In this document: one piece after another, positions 46,211-55,158 of the stretch
Numbering within the stretch: the stretch's first letter is position 1
Layout of the letters: each line of letters opens with the position of its first letter
Assembly: GCF_029017505.1 (NCBI RefSeq)
Contig: NZ_JAQGEI010000006.1
Coordinates: forward strand, 97,478 to 161,477
Direction: 5' to 3'
DNA length: 64,000 nt
Origin: Sedimenticola hydrogenitrophicus
GTDB taxonomy: Bacteria > Pseudomonadota > Gammaproteobacteria > Chromatiales > Chromatiaceae
The notes under the pieces: generated by a model
Databases searched by the model: none
What the model was told of the DNA's origin: nothing
Seen by the model: only the letters and a program-made list of their open reading frames with translations
Translations under genes and position numbers: made by a program

Positions 46211-47077
46211 ATGGCCCGGGTATCCACCATCGGATATACTCCGGTTAATCGCCATCGCCTTGGGACAACGCTCTTGGATCGACCGTATACAGCACCCGAC
46301 CCGATCGCCCCGAGCCTCTTTTCACCCGGAGAGCCGCCGGCCTGGGAGGAGCTGAACAGCGACAGCCCCTCGCCCCTGCTGCTGGTGTGTGACCATGCCA
46401 GCAACCGGGTGCCGCTCAAGCTGGGCCATCTCGGTCTCGACCTGAATGTGTTCGGCTTGCATGTGGCCTATGACATTGGCTGTGAAAAACTGACCCGCCT
46501 GCTGTCCGAGAAGTTCAACGCCACGGCGCTGCTGGCCCACTATTCCCGCCTGGTGATCGATCTCAACCGCCATCCGGGCGACGGCTCATCGATCCCGGAG
46601 GTGAGCGACTCCATTGAGATTCCGGGAAACCGCGCCCTGACACCCGAACAGATCCGACAGCGTGAATCGGCCCTTTTCTGGCCCTACCATAACCGGATCG
46701 AGCAGATCATGGGCAGGATATGCGGCCGCGGCCAGACCCCGATCCTCTGCTCCATTCACAGTTTCACTCCGGTATTCAGGGGCTTTCAGCGCCCCTGGCA
46801 TATTGGCGTGCTGTGGGACCGGGATCATCGGCTCTCCACCCCGCTATTGGAGAGCCTGAATGCCACCGGGCAATATTGCGTCGGCGACAACGAGCCGTAC
46901 CACGCACGCAATCCGGTGGGCTACACCATGGATGTGCATGGTGAGAAAAACGGCTACCCCCACCTGCTGCTGGAGATCCGCCAGGATCTCATCGGCCACG
47001 ATGACGGCGTCGCCGAGTGGGCCGGGATTATTCATACCCACCTGCGGCAGGTACTGGCCCGGGTGACGCTTCCCTGA
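46211..47077 (+). CDS. N-formylglutamate amidohydrolase-family protein
   Basis: Predicted metal-dependent amidase of 288 residues. LLVCDHASNRVP (metal motif), HVAYDIGCEKLTRLLSEKFN, RLVIDLNRHPGD, CSIHSFTPVF and RNPVGYTMDVHGEKNGYPHL are family hallmarks. The N-terminal 40 residues are variable; the ATG at 46211 may be slightly too far upstream and there is no good ribosome site. It is 52 bp before the YbdK-like ligase. True substrate may be a formylated or peptide-like compound, not necessarily N-formylglutamate. Confidence 0.85.
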   Translation: MARVSTIGYTPVNRHRLGTTLLDRPYTAPDPIAPSLFSPGEPPAWEELNSDSPSPLLLVCDHASNRVPLKLGHLGLDLNVFGLHVAYDIGCEKLTRLLSEKFNATALLAHYSRLVIDLNRHPGDGSSIPEVSDSIEIPGNRALTPEQIRQRESALFWPYHNRIEQIMGRICGRGQTPILCSIHSFTPVFRGFQRPWHIGVLWDRDHRLSTPLLESLNATGQYCVGDNEPYHARNPVGYTMDVHGEKNGYPHLLLEIRQDLIGHDDGVAEWAGIIHTHLRQVLARVTLP

Positions 47078-47129
47078 ACAGAATAGGCCTGAACAGAACA
47101 GGATAACCACAGATGGGCAACCCGAAACG

Positions 47130-48320
47130 ATGATGAAGGAACCGACATTTACCATCGGTATCGAAGAGGAGTACATGCTGGTCGACAAGGATTCGCGGAA
47201 CCTGATCAGCCATGCCCCCGAAACCATGCTGGCGGAGTGCGAGGCCCTGCTCCAGGGGCAGGTGTCACCGGAATTCCTGCAGTGCCAGATCGAGGTCGGC
47301 ACGCGGATCTGCGACACCCTGGGCGAGGCGCGGGACGATCTCGCCTACCTGCGCCGCACCGTGGCCAGCGTGGCCGCGCGGCACAACCTGGCGGTGGTGG
47401 CGGTCTCCACCCACCCGTTCGGCAAGCCGAGCCAGCTGGAGCACACCCACAAGGCGCGCTATGACCAGTTGGCCGACGATCTGCAGGAGGTGGTGCGGCA
47501 GCTGGTGATCAGCGGCATGCACATCCATGTCGGCATCGAGGATGACGACCTGCGCACCGACCTGATGGCCCAGACCACCTACATCCTGCCGCATATCCTG
47601 GCGCTCACCACCTCTTCCCCGTTCTGGCGCGGCCGCAATACCGGGCTCAAGTCCTACCGCATCTCCCTGTGGGACGGCATGCCGCGTACCGGCCTGCCGG
47701 AGTACTTCGACAGCTACGGGGAGTATCAGCGCCATATCGACGTACTGGTCAAGGCGGGCGTGATCGAGGACGCCACCAAGATCTGGTGGGACATACGCCC
47801 CAGCACCCGCTACCCGACCCTGGAGATGCGTATCTCCGATGTCTGTACCCGGCTGGACGACGCCCTCTGCGTGGCCGCCTTCTACCGCTGCTGGCTGCGT
47901 ATGCTCTACCGATTGCGCCGCACCAACCAGCGCTGGCGCCGCTACACCCTGTTCCTGATCAACGAAAACCGCTGGCGCGCCCACCGTTACGGCATTGACG
48001 AGGGACTGCTGGATTTCGGCCTGGGGGAGATCACCCGCTTTGAGGAGCTGGTCGAAGAGATCCTGGAACTGCTGCGGGAGGACGCCGAATTCTTCGGCTG
48101 TGAACAGGAGCTGGGGCACATGCGCACCATCATCCGGGAAGGCACCAGCGCGCATCGCCAGGTCAGGGTCTATGAACAGGCACTGGCCGAGGGCATGGCC
48201 CACGAGGAGGCGCTACGCGCCGTGGTGGATCTGCTGATCGAGGAGACGCTGATCGGCACCGAGCCGCGCAAGGTGCCGACCGGCCGCCGCCGCAAGGCTC
48301 AGACCATCTCGAAACGGTGA
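47130..48320 (+). CDS. YbdK-like carboxylate-amine ligase (GCS2 family)
   Basis: ATP-dependent ligase related to glutamate-cysteine ligase; 396 residues. FTIGIEEEYMLVDKDSRNL, QCQIEVGTRICDTLGEARDD, ISGMHIHVGIEDDDLR and PTLEMRISDVCTRLDDAL are the GCS2 metal and nucleotide signatures. The substrate is uncertain; YbdK-type enzymes show weak gamma-glutamylcysteine ligase activity. Coupling with an N-formylglutamate amidohydrolase-like gene suggests related amide chemistry. The last 22 bp overlap the convergent asparaginase gene. Confidence 0.9.
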   Translation: MMKEPTFTIGIEEEYMLVDKDSRNLISHAPETMLAECEALLQGQVSPEFLQCQIEVGTRICDTLGEARDDLAYLRRTVASVAARHNLAVVAVSTHPFGKPSQLEHTHKARYDQLADDLQEVVRQLVISGMHIHVGIEDDDLRTDLMAQTTYILPHILALTTSSPFWRGRNTGLKSYRISLWDGMPRTGLPEYFDSYGEYQRHIDVLVKAGVIEDATKIWWDIRPSTRYPTLEMRISDVCTRLDDALCVAAFYRCWLRMLYRLRRTNQRWRRYTLFLINENRWRAHRYGIDEGLLDFGLGEITRFEELVEEILELLREDAEFFGCEQELGHMRTIIREGTSAHRQVRVYEQALAEGMAHEEALRAVVDLLIEETLIGTEPRKVPTGRRRKAQTISKR

Positions 48321-48781
48321 CAGGCCACATTCTTGCGCGCATGCAACGGGTCGAACACCTGGCCGTTCATCGCCACATAGATTCCGGGCGGCATCATCTG
48401 CGCCGTGGCGACGGCATAGCCGATATTGAAAATGGCATCGCTGTAGCGCAGCCGCGCCGGCTGCATGGCGCCGACCAGGACGATGGTCTTGTCCTTGATA
48501 CCCACCAGCGCCTGTGCCGTCTCCACCATGGTGTCGGTGCCGTGGGTCAGCAGGATGTGCTGGTTCGGGTCGCTGCGGATACGCTCGGCGATCAACGCCC
48601 GGTCCGCATCCCCCATATCCAGGCTGTCCTTGCGCATCAGCGACTCGACCTCGAAATCGAAAGTGATATTGGCCTCGCGCAGCAGCTCCGAAATCTGCGG
48701 CTCCCCCACTTGAAACTCGCTCTTCTGATCGAAATAGATCTTGTCGATGGTGCCGCCGGTGGTATAGATCTTGATTTTCAT
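48299..48781 (-). CDS. Single-domain L-asparaginase-like protein
   Basis: Contains only the N-terminal asparaginase domain: IYTTGGTIDKIYFDQKSEFQ with catalytic TGGTID Thr, the second HGTDTMVETA motif and AMQPARLRYSDAIFN. At 160 residues it is about half the length of L-asparaginase I/II; the C-terminal domain is missing. Similar short proteins are known in proteobacteria, so this is probably not a pseudogene. ATG at 48779-48781 chosen over a TTG 12 bases earlier. Activity towards asparagine is unproven. Confidence 0.82.
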   Translation of the reverse strand: MKIKIYTTGGTIDKIYFDQKSEFQVGEPQISELLREANITFDFEVESLMRKDSLDMGDADRALIAERIRSDPNQHILLTHGTDTMVETAQALVGIKDKTIVLVGAMQPARLRYSDAIFNIGYAVATAQMMPPGIYVAMNGQVFDPLHARKNVACHRFEMV

Positions 48782-48842
48782 AAAAAAGCGCAACCTTTAT
48801 GGGAGATAAAAATGAGTGAAGCATCGTTACCCGTGGCCAACC

Positions 48843-49649
48843 ATGCCCGGTATTGAGCTGTCACCGGATATTCTAGCACTCCTGTTTTTTACCGGGCTGC
48901 TGGCCGGTATGGTGGATGCGATGGCCGGTGGCGGTGGACTGATCGCCCTGCCGGTACTGCTGTCGATCGGGCTGCCGCCCACCCAGGCGCTGGCCACCAA
49001 CAAACTGCAGGGCACCTTCGGCACCTTCTCTTCGAGCCTCTATTTCATCCATAACGACCTGATCCGGCTCGGTGAACTCAAGTTCATGATCGGCTGCACC
49101 TTCGTCGGAGCGGCCGCGGGCACCCTGACCGTACAGGGTGTGGACACCCAGGTGCTGGCCGGTATCATTCCGTTGCTGATGATCGGTATCGCACTCTATT
49201 TCCTGCTCTCGCCCACCATCAGCGACGACCACCGCCGTCCCCTGATCTCCCCCTCGCTGTTCTCCCTGAGCATCGGTTTCGGCATCGGCTTTTATGACGG
49301 TTTCTTCGGGCCGGGGACCGGCTCGTTCTTCGCCATCGGTTTTGTCTGGCTGCTCGGTTTCGGCCTGACCAAGGCCACCGCGCACACCAAGATACTGAAT
49401 CTGACCAGCAATATCGCCTCGCTCGGCTTTTTCGCTATCAGCGGCCAGGTGGTCTGGACCATCGGCCTGATCATGGGCGTGGGGCAACTGCTCGGTGGCC
49501 GCGTAGGCGCCCGCCTGGTGCACCGGCGCGGGGTGCGGTTGATCCGCCCCATGATCGTGCTGATCTGCGTGCTGATCAGCCTCAAGCTGCTGCTGGGGAG
49601 CCATCCGGCACTGCTTGACTGGATGAAACCATTCAGCAATAGCCCGTAG
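48843..49649 (+). CDS. TauE/SafE-family membrane transporter (YfcA-like)
   Basis: Integral membrane protein with about eight TM helices, thought to export or import sulfur-containing organic anions. 268 residues from the ATG at 48843: FFTGLLAGMVDAMAGGGGLI, LPVLLSIGLPPTQALATNKL, YDGFFGPGTGSFFAIGFVWL and ATAHTKILNLTSNIASLGFF match YfcA. A GTG at 48816 is an alternative with GGGAG ten bases upstream. The best-placed ATG (48812) instead opens a 14-codon ORF that ends inside the gene (48856), which might be a coupling leader. The REP-like palindrome follows the stop. Confidence 0.88.
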   Translation: MPGIELSPDILALLFFTGLLAGMVDAMAGGGGLIALPVLLSIGLPPTQALATNKLQGTFGTFSSSLYFIHNDLIRLGELKFMIGCTFVGAAAGTLTVQGVDTQVLAGIIPLLMIGIALYFLLSPTISDDHRRPLISPSLFSLSIGFGIGFYDGFFGPGTGSFFAIGFVWLLGFGLTKATAHTKILNLTSNIASLGFFAISGQVVWTIGLIMGVGQLLGGRVGARLVHRRGVRLIRPMIVLICVLISLKLLLGSHPALLDWMKPFSNSP

Positions 49650-49731
49650 GTTGGGGTGAGCCTGCGAACCCCAACGGGGTTTCCTGGGTGTACGCGATGA
49701 TGTTGGGGTTCGTTCCTCACCCCAACCTACG
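49645..49731. repeat. Palindromic dispersed repeat
   Basis: CGTAGGTTGGGGTGAG (49645-49660) and CTCACCCCAACCTACG (49716-49731) are exact complements, directly after the transporter stop. A diverged fragment of the 31275-31330 repeat follows at 49748-49800. Confidence 0.75.
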
Positions 49732-49846
49732 GATCAGTGCCAACAGGATAAACCACGTGCGTCCACGGTGGCGGAATCCGGAAGACGGTTCGGCACAACC
49801 GACCCTGGGGCAGACTTCGGGGTTAAATCCCATCGAGAGGAAACAC

Positions 49847-49874
49847 TTGACATAACAGCCACAATCAATAGAAT
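49847..49874 (+). promoter_or_regulatory. Promoter of tRNA-Gly
   Basis: TTGACA at 49847-49852, 16-bp spacer, TAGAAT at 49869-49874, about 17 bp before the tRNA. Confidence 0.82.
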
Positions 49875-49891
49875 ACCGGCCTTCGATCGAT

Positions 49892-49967
49892 GCGGGAATA
49901 GCTCAGCTGGTAGAGCACAACCTTGCCAAGGTTGGGGTCGCGAGTTCGAATCTCGTTTCCCGCTCCA
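49892..49967 (+). tRNA. tRNA-Gly (GCC)
   Basis: 76-nt cloverleaf: acceptor GCGGGAA/TTCCCGC, D-arm TAGCTCAGCTGGTAGAGC, anticodon loop TTGCCAA (anticodon GCC), T-arm GAGTTCGAATCTC and encoded CCA. Confidence 0.97.
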
Positions 49968-49973
49968 AACACG

Positions 49974-50010
49974 AAAAGGCCCGAAGCCGTTAAGCTTCGG
50001 GCCTTTTTTT
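49974..50010 (+). terminator. Terminator after tRNA-Gly
   Basis: AAAAGGCCCGAAGC, loop CGTTAA, GCTTCGGGCC, then seven T. Spacer 50011-50259 beyond it holds no gene I can support. Confidence 0.92.
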
Positions 50011-50259
50011 GCGTTATCGCCGAAAGGTGGGAAGAGGGGTCGGAGTCGGGCCGTCCATGTCTCCGGGGACAACCGGTAAAAATCCGCGGCTTGACTCCGA
50101 CCTTTTTCAACTCCTAAAACAGCTCCTGCCGGGGAGCCACCCACCCGACCTGTAGGAGGCCCGCCCCGGGCCGATTGGCTGGGGTATCCGCATCGGGTTG
50201 ATTTTCGCGGCGAGGCGCCGCTCCTGCGACGATAGGTGATTCGCGTCGGACGGAACGGC

Positions 50260-51120
50260 TCAATTCAACATGCTGCTCAGTTCGGACTCGGAATCATCTT
50301 CTGCGGTGCGGTTTTCAAGGCGCGCGATCAGCTCCAGCCCGATCCGTTTGCAGGCCAGATTGCCGCCGATGTCCATATCCGTCCAGCGACTCCCGTTTGC
50401 CCTGTGGCTGAGGATATTGGCCACCTGGATGATATCCACGTAATCCACCTTGTCGCCCTTGGGCACCCGGTCCAGCTTGTCGTGGCTGGCGGCGACATCC
50501 ACCAATAAGGGATCGAAGTTCCATTTGGAGAGCATGAATTTCCCCACCGGCATGTGCAGCTTGTCGATCACCTTGTCGAGATTCTCCTCCTTCTCCAGGA
50601 GCACCGGATACTCGGCCGCCTTGATCAGTACCGGGATCGCCCCGACATCGTGGATCAGACCGGCCAGCATCGCCTCATCCCGGTTCAGGTGCGAAAAATG
50701 GGCCGCCAGCAGGGTCGCCTTGGCAGCCACATCCACGCTGTGTTTCCAGAGCTGTTCCATGCGTGACTGGATCGGTTTGAAGGCGGTGGAGAAGACATCC
50801 CGCATGGCCAGACTGAGAATGGCGTTTTTGACCGCATCGAAGCCGATCCGGGTGATGGCGGCCTTGACGGAACTGACGCTGTTCACCCCGCGGTAGAGGG
50901 GACTGTTGGCATAGCGGACCAGACGCGCCGCCATGGAGGTATCCTTGCCGATGATCCGGGCCACGTCGGCCATGGAACTGCCGGCGTCGTTCACCACCAG
51001 CAGGGCTTCCAGGGAGATCGCCGGCAGGGTCGGGAGGCGGATGCGGTTGCTTTCGATATCCCCCACCAGGGTATTGGCGAAGGCCTTCATATCGAATTTG
51101 GAACTGTCACTGGAACTCAT
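50260..51120 (-). CDS. HDOD-domain signalling protein
   Basis: 286-residue protein with one HDOD domain (about 25-220): RLPTLPAISLEALLVVNDAG, DVARIIGKDTSMAARLVRYA, SVKAAITRIGFDAVKNAILS and GLIHDVGAIPVL. The HD-type metal residues are partly retained (HDVG). HDOD proteins regulate motility, competence or second-messenger signalling in proteobacteria. No receiver or GGDEF partner is encoded here. Spacing to the next minus-strand gene is about 130 bp. Confidence 0.88.
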   Translation of the reverse strand: MSSSDSSKFDMKAFANTLVGDIESNRIRLPTLPAISLEALLVVNDAGSSMADVARIIGKDTSMAARLVRYANSPLYRGVNSVSSVKAAITRIGFDAVKNAILSLAMRDVFSTAFKPIQSRMEQLWKHSVDVAAKATLLAAHFSHLNRDEAMLAGLIHDVGAIPVLIKAAEYPVLLEKEENLDKVIDKLHMPVGKFMLSKWNFDPLLVDVAASHDKLDRVPKGDKVDYVDIIQVANILSHRANGSRWTDMDIGGNLACKRIGLELIARLENRTAEDDSESELSSMLN

Positions 51121-51247
51121 GCGGCAACCAGAAAGAGTGAAAATAGCAACCGGTGGATTATAACGATAGATCGCAACCAGTTCGACAAAACGGCCCCGCT
51201 TTCAGGAGAGTTCCCTGAAAATTGAGACCGGGGTGTGACCTGTTTAG

Positions 51248-51718
51248 CTACTCGACCAGGATGGCGACACTGCGGGCGGTCCAGTTTTCGCCGCCGAAGG
51301 CCGGGCGGTCGAGGTCGTTCCATAGATTGGCGATCTGGGAAAACGAGATCGCATTCTTCAGCAGCTCGGCGGCATCCCTTCGCAAGGCGGCAATATAGGC
51401 GGTTCGGCCGATGGTCTGGGCCAGACCTTCGATGTTGATCTCTATATCGTGCTCGGTCACCAGAATATCGATGACGTCTTCCAGGCTGTGACCCTGTTTT
51501 TCCAGCAGTTCGATCGCAATCGCCTGGACATCGGGCCCGCTGGTGTACACCTTCTTCTCGTCGCCATAATCAAACTGGATGCGATCCTTGACCTTCTTCC
51601 AGGTCTCGACACTTTCATGGGTTGACTCGGTTGCCAAGTGGGCGAATCGATTATTCAGTTGTTCCAGCCTTTCGGCGCAGGCGTCAACGGATTCAAGCAG
51701 TTTACGGATTTTATCCAC
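51248..51718 (-). CDS. Conserved-looking protein of unknown function
   Basis: 156 residues; no family recognised. The N-terminus (1-45) is predicted coiled-coil-like: KIRKLLESVDACAERLEQLN. A middle part contains YGDEKKVYTSGPDVQAIAIE and VIDILVTEHDIEINIEG, the C-terminal part DLDRPAFGGENWTARSVAIL. It is acidic, soluble and has no signal peptide. Located between the HDOD gene and the arsM-like gene on the same strand; the full-length frame and clean codon use argue that it is real. Confidence 0.6.
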   Translation of the reverse strand: MDKIRKLLESVDACAERLEQLNNRFAHLATESTHESVETWKKVKDRIQFDYGDEKKVYTSGPDVQAIAIELLEKQGHSLEDVIDILVTEHDIEINIEGLAQTIGRTAYIAALRRDAAELLKNAISFSQIANLWNDLDRPAFGGENWTARSVAILVE

Positions 51719-51914
51719 AAGCGATCTCCCCCTGGGTCCCGGGCCTATCCTGGGGTAGCGGCCTCAAACCCGATATCTTTAAGTCAGCCAACCACCCCCC
51801 TTCGGTTCTCAGTATAGCCCCCTGCGCCGCCGCCAAGGCAACCCACCGCCGGGGAATGGAGAGGGAAGAGTCCGTGCGGACGCCCCGACACAGGGGCCGG
51901 ACCGCTCGTTCCCG

Positions 51915-52970
51915 TCAGCAGCATCCGCTTCCCTGCCCCTGCTCCGGGTTGGTGCCGATGGCAAACGGCAGGCTGGTGCCGCAACCCTCGAAAATCCCGT
52001 AGTGGGTATCCCGGTTGCCGAAAAACTCGAAGTGGTCCGCGAAGCGGCTCTCCCGCAGCATGCGGTAGGTGTTGCCACAGACCGGAAACATCTTCCCTTT
52101 CTCCATCAGGTGGTGCTTGTCCAGCTCGAAGCGGGTTTCGTGGTTGGCGATGCCGCCCTTATAGACCACCGCCTGGCCATAATCCTCGCACTGACTCTCC
52201 AGCCCCGTCAGCTTAAACAGCCGGTAGGTGGCGGAGAAGAAGCGGATATGCCCGATCTTGCGGTGGATCTCGTCGTTGCCGATGGCGATGGGGTGGTCCT
52301 CCACCAGGCGCGGATCGAGAAAGCCCGCCTTTTTCGCCAGGCCCAGAAAGTCGTTCCAGTAGAGCGCGCCACTCAGGCACTCACCATACAGCACCGGATC
52401 CTGCAGCAGTTCCGCCGGCACCCGGCGATCCGCGTAGACGTCGGAGAAATAGAGTTCGCCCCCCGGCTTCAACAGACGATACGCCTCCCGCAACACCGCC
52501 TCCTTGTCCGGCGACAGGTTGATCACGCAGTTGGAGACGATGATATCGAAGCTCTCATCTTCCAGACCCAGCGCATCCAGCTGTTCGATATAGCCCTTGC
52601 GGAACTCCACATTGGAACGGGCATAGCCGAAGCGCTGGCGGTGCCACTCGATATGCCGATGGGCCACCGCCAACTGCTCGTCGGTCATATCCACCCCGAG
52701 CACATAGCCCTGCTCGCCCACCAGCTGCGCCAGCAGGTAGCAGTCGCGGCCCGAGCCGCTGCCGAGATCGAGAATGCGTGTTCCTTCCAATAGTTCCGGG
52801 CGCACCAGGCCGCAGCCGTAATAGCGCGACGCCACCTCGTCATGGATATTGGCCATGGCGGTTTTCATAAAATCCGGGGTGGCCGGTCCGCTGGTGCAGC
52901 AGGCGTTGGTCTGCAGGTCATTGCTGTGCTGCAGGATCTTGCCGTAATACTCTTGTACCGATTCTTTCAT
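51915..52970 (-). CDS. arsM: Arsenite methyltransferase-like protein
   Basis: SAM-dependent As(III) methyltransferase family, 351 residues. Motif I ILDLGSGSGRDCYLLAQLVG, GVDMTDEQL, and conserved cysteines in QTNACCTSG, NCVINLS and GECLSGALYWNDF match ArsM. An extended C-terminal domain ends in a Cys pair (GSGCC). ATG at 52970 chosen because AGAGG precedes it; a GTG/ATG further upstream adds eight residues. No arsR or arsenic efflux gene is adjacent, so function in arsenic detoxification is inferred from sequence only. Confidence 0.85.
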   Translation of the reverse strand: MKESVQEYYGKILQHSNDLQTNACCTSGPATPDFMKTAMANIHDEVASRYYGCGLVRPELLEGTRILDLGSGSGRDCYLLAQLVGEQGYVLGVDMTDEQLAVAHRHIEWHRQRFGYARSNVEFRKGYIEQLDALGLEDESFDIIVSNCVINLSPDKEAVLREAYRLLKPGGELYFSDVYADRRVPAELLQDPVLYGECLSGALYWNDFLGLAKKAGFLDPRLVEDHPIAIGNDEIHRKIGHIRFFSATYRLFKLTGLESQCEDYGQAVVYKGGIANHETRFELDKHHLMEKGKMFPVCGNTYRMLRESRFADHFEFFGNRDTHYGIFEGCGTSLPFAIGTNPEQGQGSGCC

Positions 52971-53082
52971 GTTTTCCTCTTTAACTATTCGCAAGGGGTC
53001 GGAGTCAGCCCATCCACTCCATCCGATTCGACCATCGGATGCTACCTGGCCCGACTCAGACCCCTTCGATATTGATCTCCAA

Positions 53083-54624
53083 CTACTTCATCTTCTCCAG
53101 CCGATGCAGCAGGATATTGAGCATGCGCATGGTGGCGTTGATGGCGGCGAACACCTGGTTGAAGTGGATACCCCGGGTGGTATAGATTCTGCCCGCCATT
53201 TCCCAGGCGATGGTCGCCTCGGTCAGCGCATTGGTGCGGCCGCCGCGGGGAATGCGCACCTCGAAATCCACCAGCTTGGGCAGGGAGACATCATATTTCT
53301 TCAGCACCTTGGCGATGGCGTTCATGAAGGCGTCGAATCCACCATTGCCGATACCGGAGGTACGGATCTCCTCACCCTGGATCAGCAGCCGGATACTGGC
53401 GGTCGATTCCAGGTCGAGCCCGGAGGTGATGGAGCAGTTGACCAGTTCGATGTGGTGGTAGTCCTTGCTCTCCAGCACTTCGGCAATGATGAAGGGGAGA
53501 TCGTCCGAGGTGATGGACTTCTTCTCGTCGCCCAGCTCCACCACCCGCTTCAACACCTTCTCCAGGTTTTCCGGGGAGAGGGAGATGTCCATCTTCTCCA
53601 GGTTCTTCTGCAGCGACGCCTTGCCGCTCATCTTGCCCAGGGCGTAGCTGCGGCGGCGGGAAAAACGCTCCGGCGTCAGCTTGGTCTGGTACAGCCCGCC
53701 CTTCTTGTCGCCGTCGGCATGGATACCGCTGGTCTGGGTGAACACATCGGCGCCGATGATCGGCGCATTGTCCGCCACCCGCTTGCCGGAGAAGCTCTCC
53801 ACCATCTGGCTCAGCAACACCAGGTGGGACTCGTTGATCCCCAGCTTCATGCCCATCTGGTCCTTCAGGTTGACCGCCACCTCCGCCAGCGAGGCGTTGC
53901 CGGCCCGCTCACCCAGGCAGTTCAGGGTGCAGTGGACCGAGGCGACCCCCGCCTTGACCGCCATCACCGCGTTGGCGGTACCCAGGCCATAGTCGTTATG
54001 GGGATGGAAATCGAACCGGCACGCCGGGAAGCGCCGGATCATGTCGGTCAGATCGTTGTACACCTCGTCCGGCGTCAGCACGCCCAGGGTGTCCGGCAGC
54101 ATGAAGTGCTCGATCCCCAGATCCTGCAGCCGGTTCATCAGTTCATACACATAGTCCGGGTTGTCGCGGTAGCCGTTGGACCAGTCCTCCAGATAGATAT
54201 TGACCTTCATGCCCTGCTTGTGGGCGTAGTTGATGGTCTTCTTGATATCCCCCACATGCTGGGTCAGGCTCTTCTTCAGCTGATTGACGCAGTGGTTCTC
54301 GCTGCCCTTGGCCAGCAGGTTGATCACCCGCCCGCCGGTGTCGCGGATCCAGTCCACACTGCGCTTGTAATCTACAAAACCCAGCACCTCGACCCGGTCG
54401 GCCAGGCCGGCCGTTTCGGCCCAGCGGATGATCTCGGCCACCGCCGCCTTCTCCCCTTCGGAGATACGCGCCGAGGCCACCTCGATACGATCCACCTTGA
54501 GCAGTTCCAGCAGCGCCTTGGCGATGTTCAGCTTCTCCTCGGGCGAGAAGGAGACCCCCTGGGTCTGCTCCCCGTCGCGCAGGGTGGTATCGACGATCTT
54601 GATCTGTCTGGACTCTGTTGCCAT
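53083..54624 (-). CDS. cimA: (R)-citramalate synthase-like enzyme (Leptospira type)
   Basis: Condenses pyruvate with acetyl-CoA to citramalate, first step of a threonine-independent isoleucine route; 513 residues. The HMGL-like barrel starts IKIVDTTLRDGEQTQGVSFS and has LEDWSNGYRDNPDYVYELMN, HPHNDYGLGTANAVMAV and GERAGNASLAEV. The regulatory part includes SGKRVADNAPIIGADVFTQT, SGIHADGDKKGG and NGGFDAFMNA. These sequence blocks agree better with the citramalate synthase of Leptospira than with LeuA or Methanocaldococcus-type CimA. The alternative is a 2-isopropylmalate synthase paralogue. The gene stands alone. Confidence 0.72.
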   Translation of the reverse strand: MATESRQIKIVDTTLRDGEQTQGVSFSPEEKLNIAKALLELLKVDRIEVASARISEGEKAAVAEIIRWAETAGLADRVEVLGFVDYKRSVDWIRDTGGRVINLLAKGSENHCVNQLKKSLTQHVGDIKKTINYAHKQGMKVNIYLEDWSNGYRDNPDYVYELMNRLQDLGIEHFMLPDTLGVLTPDEVYNDLTDMIRRFPACRFDFHPHNDYGLGTANAVMAVKAGVASVHCTLNCLGERAGNASLAEVAVNLKDQMGMKLGINESHLVLLSQMVESFSGKRVADNAPIIGADVFTQTSGIHADGDKKGGLYQTKLTPERFSRRRSYALGKMSGKASLQKNLEKMDISLSPENLEKVLKRVVELGDEKKSITSDDLPFIIAEVLESKDYHHIELVNCSITSGLDLESTASIRLLIQGEEIRTSGIGNGGFDAFMNAIAKVLKKYDVSLPKLVDFEVRIPRGGRTNALTEATIAWEMAGRIYTTRGIHFNQVFAAINATMRMLNILLHRLEKMK

Positions 54625-54695
54625 GGTTCTCGTTTGTCTGTCTGATATATTTTTGGATTCTTGCCTGAATGCTACTTAGTTAAGCTTGAAACTCC

Positions 54696-54774
54696 CGTCA
54701 TCCCGGCGCAGGCCGGGATCCATATCCACCAATGGTGGTCGCTTCTCTGGATTCCGGCCTGCGCCGGAATGACG
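54696..54774. repeat. Palindromic repeat
   Basis: CGTCATCCCGGCGCAGGCC...GGATCCA faces TGGATTCCGGCCTGCGCCGG...AATGACG. A shorter relative (CGTCATTCAGGCGAATGCCGG...) is at 55015-55086. A common genomic palindrome class without coding capacity. Confidence 0.7.
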
Positions 54775-54883
54775 ATCTACTTACTTTCACGGGAATAGAC
54801 TGCCTAATTAAGTGCCATTCGATTCTTGCCTGATTAGCCCGCTAACTCCGGCGGAATCAGGAAAAATATTAGTCGCGAATAAA

Positions 54884-55131
54884 CGCAAATGAACGCGAAT
54901 CACGCCCTATCAATTGGCAAATGCTTCTTCCGCAGATCTGGAGCATGCGGCATATGCGTTGCATTATGCACGGATGCTACTCTATTTACTGCCTATGCCA
55001 GAAACTACAGAAATCGTCATTCAGGCGAATGCCGGAATCCAGTTACTTGTTGAATCCCCTGGACCCCGGCCTCCGCCGGGGTGACGACAATTTAAATTAC
55101 GGGCTAAAGCGAATATTCGCGTTCATTTGCG
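54884..55131. repeat. Inverted-repeat element between cimA and thrC
   Basis: The 17-bp arms CGCAAATGAACGCGAAT (54884-54900) and its exact complement (55115-55131) bound about 248 bp containing the palindrome 55015-55086. An end fragment of the same element (TTCATTTGCGGCTAATATTT) recurs near 39370-39390. No transposase. Confidence 0.6.
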
Positions 55132-55158
55132 GCTAAATAAAGCCTGTAAAAAACCGGC

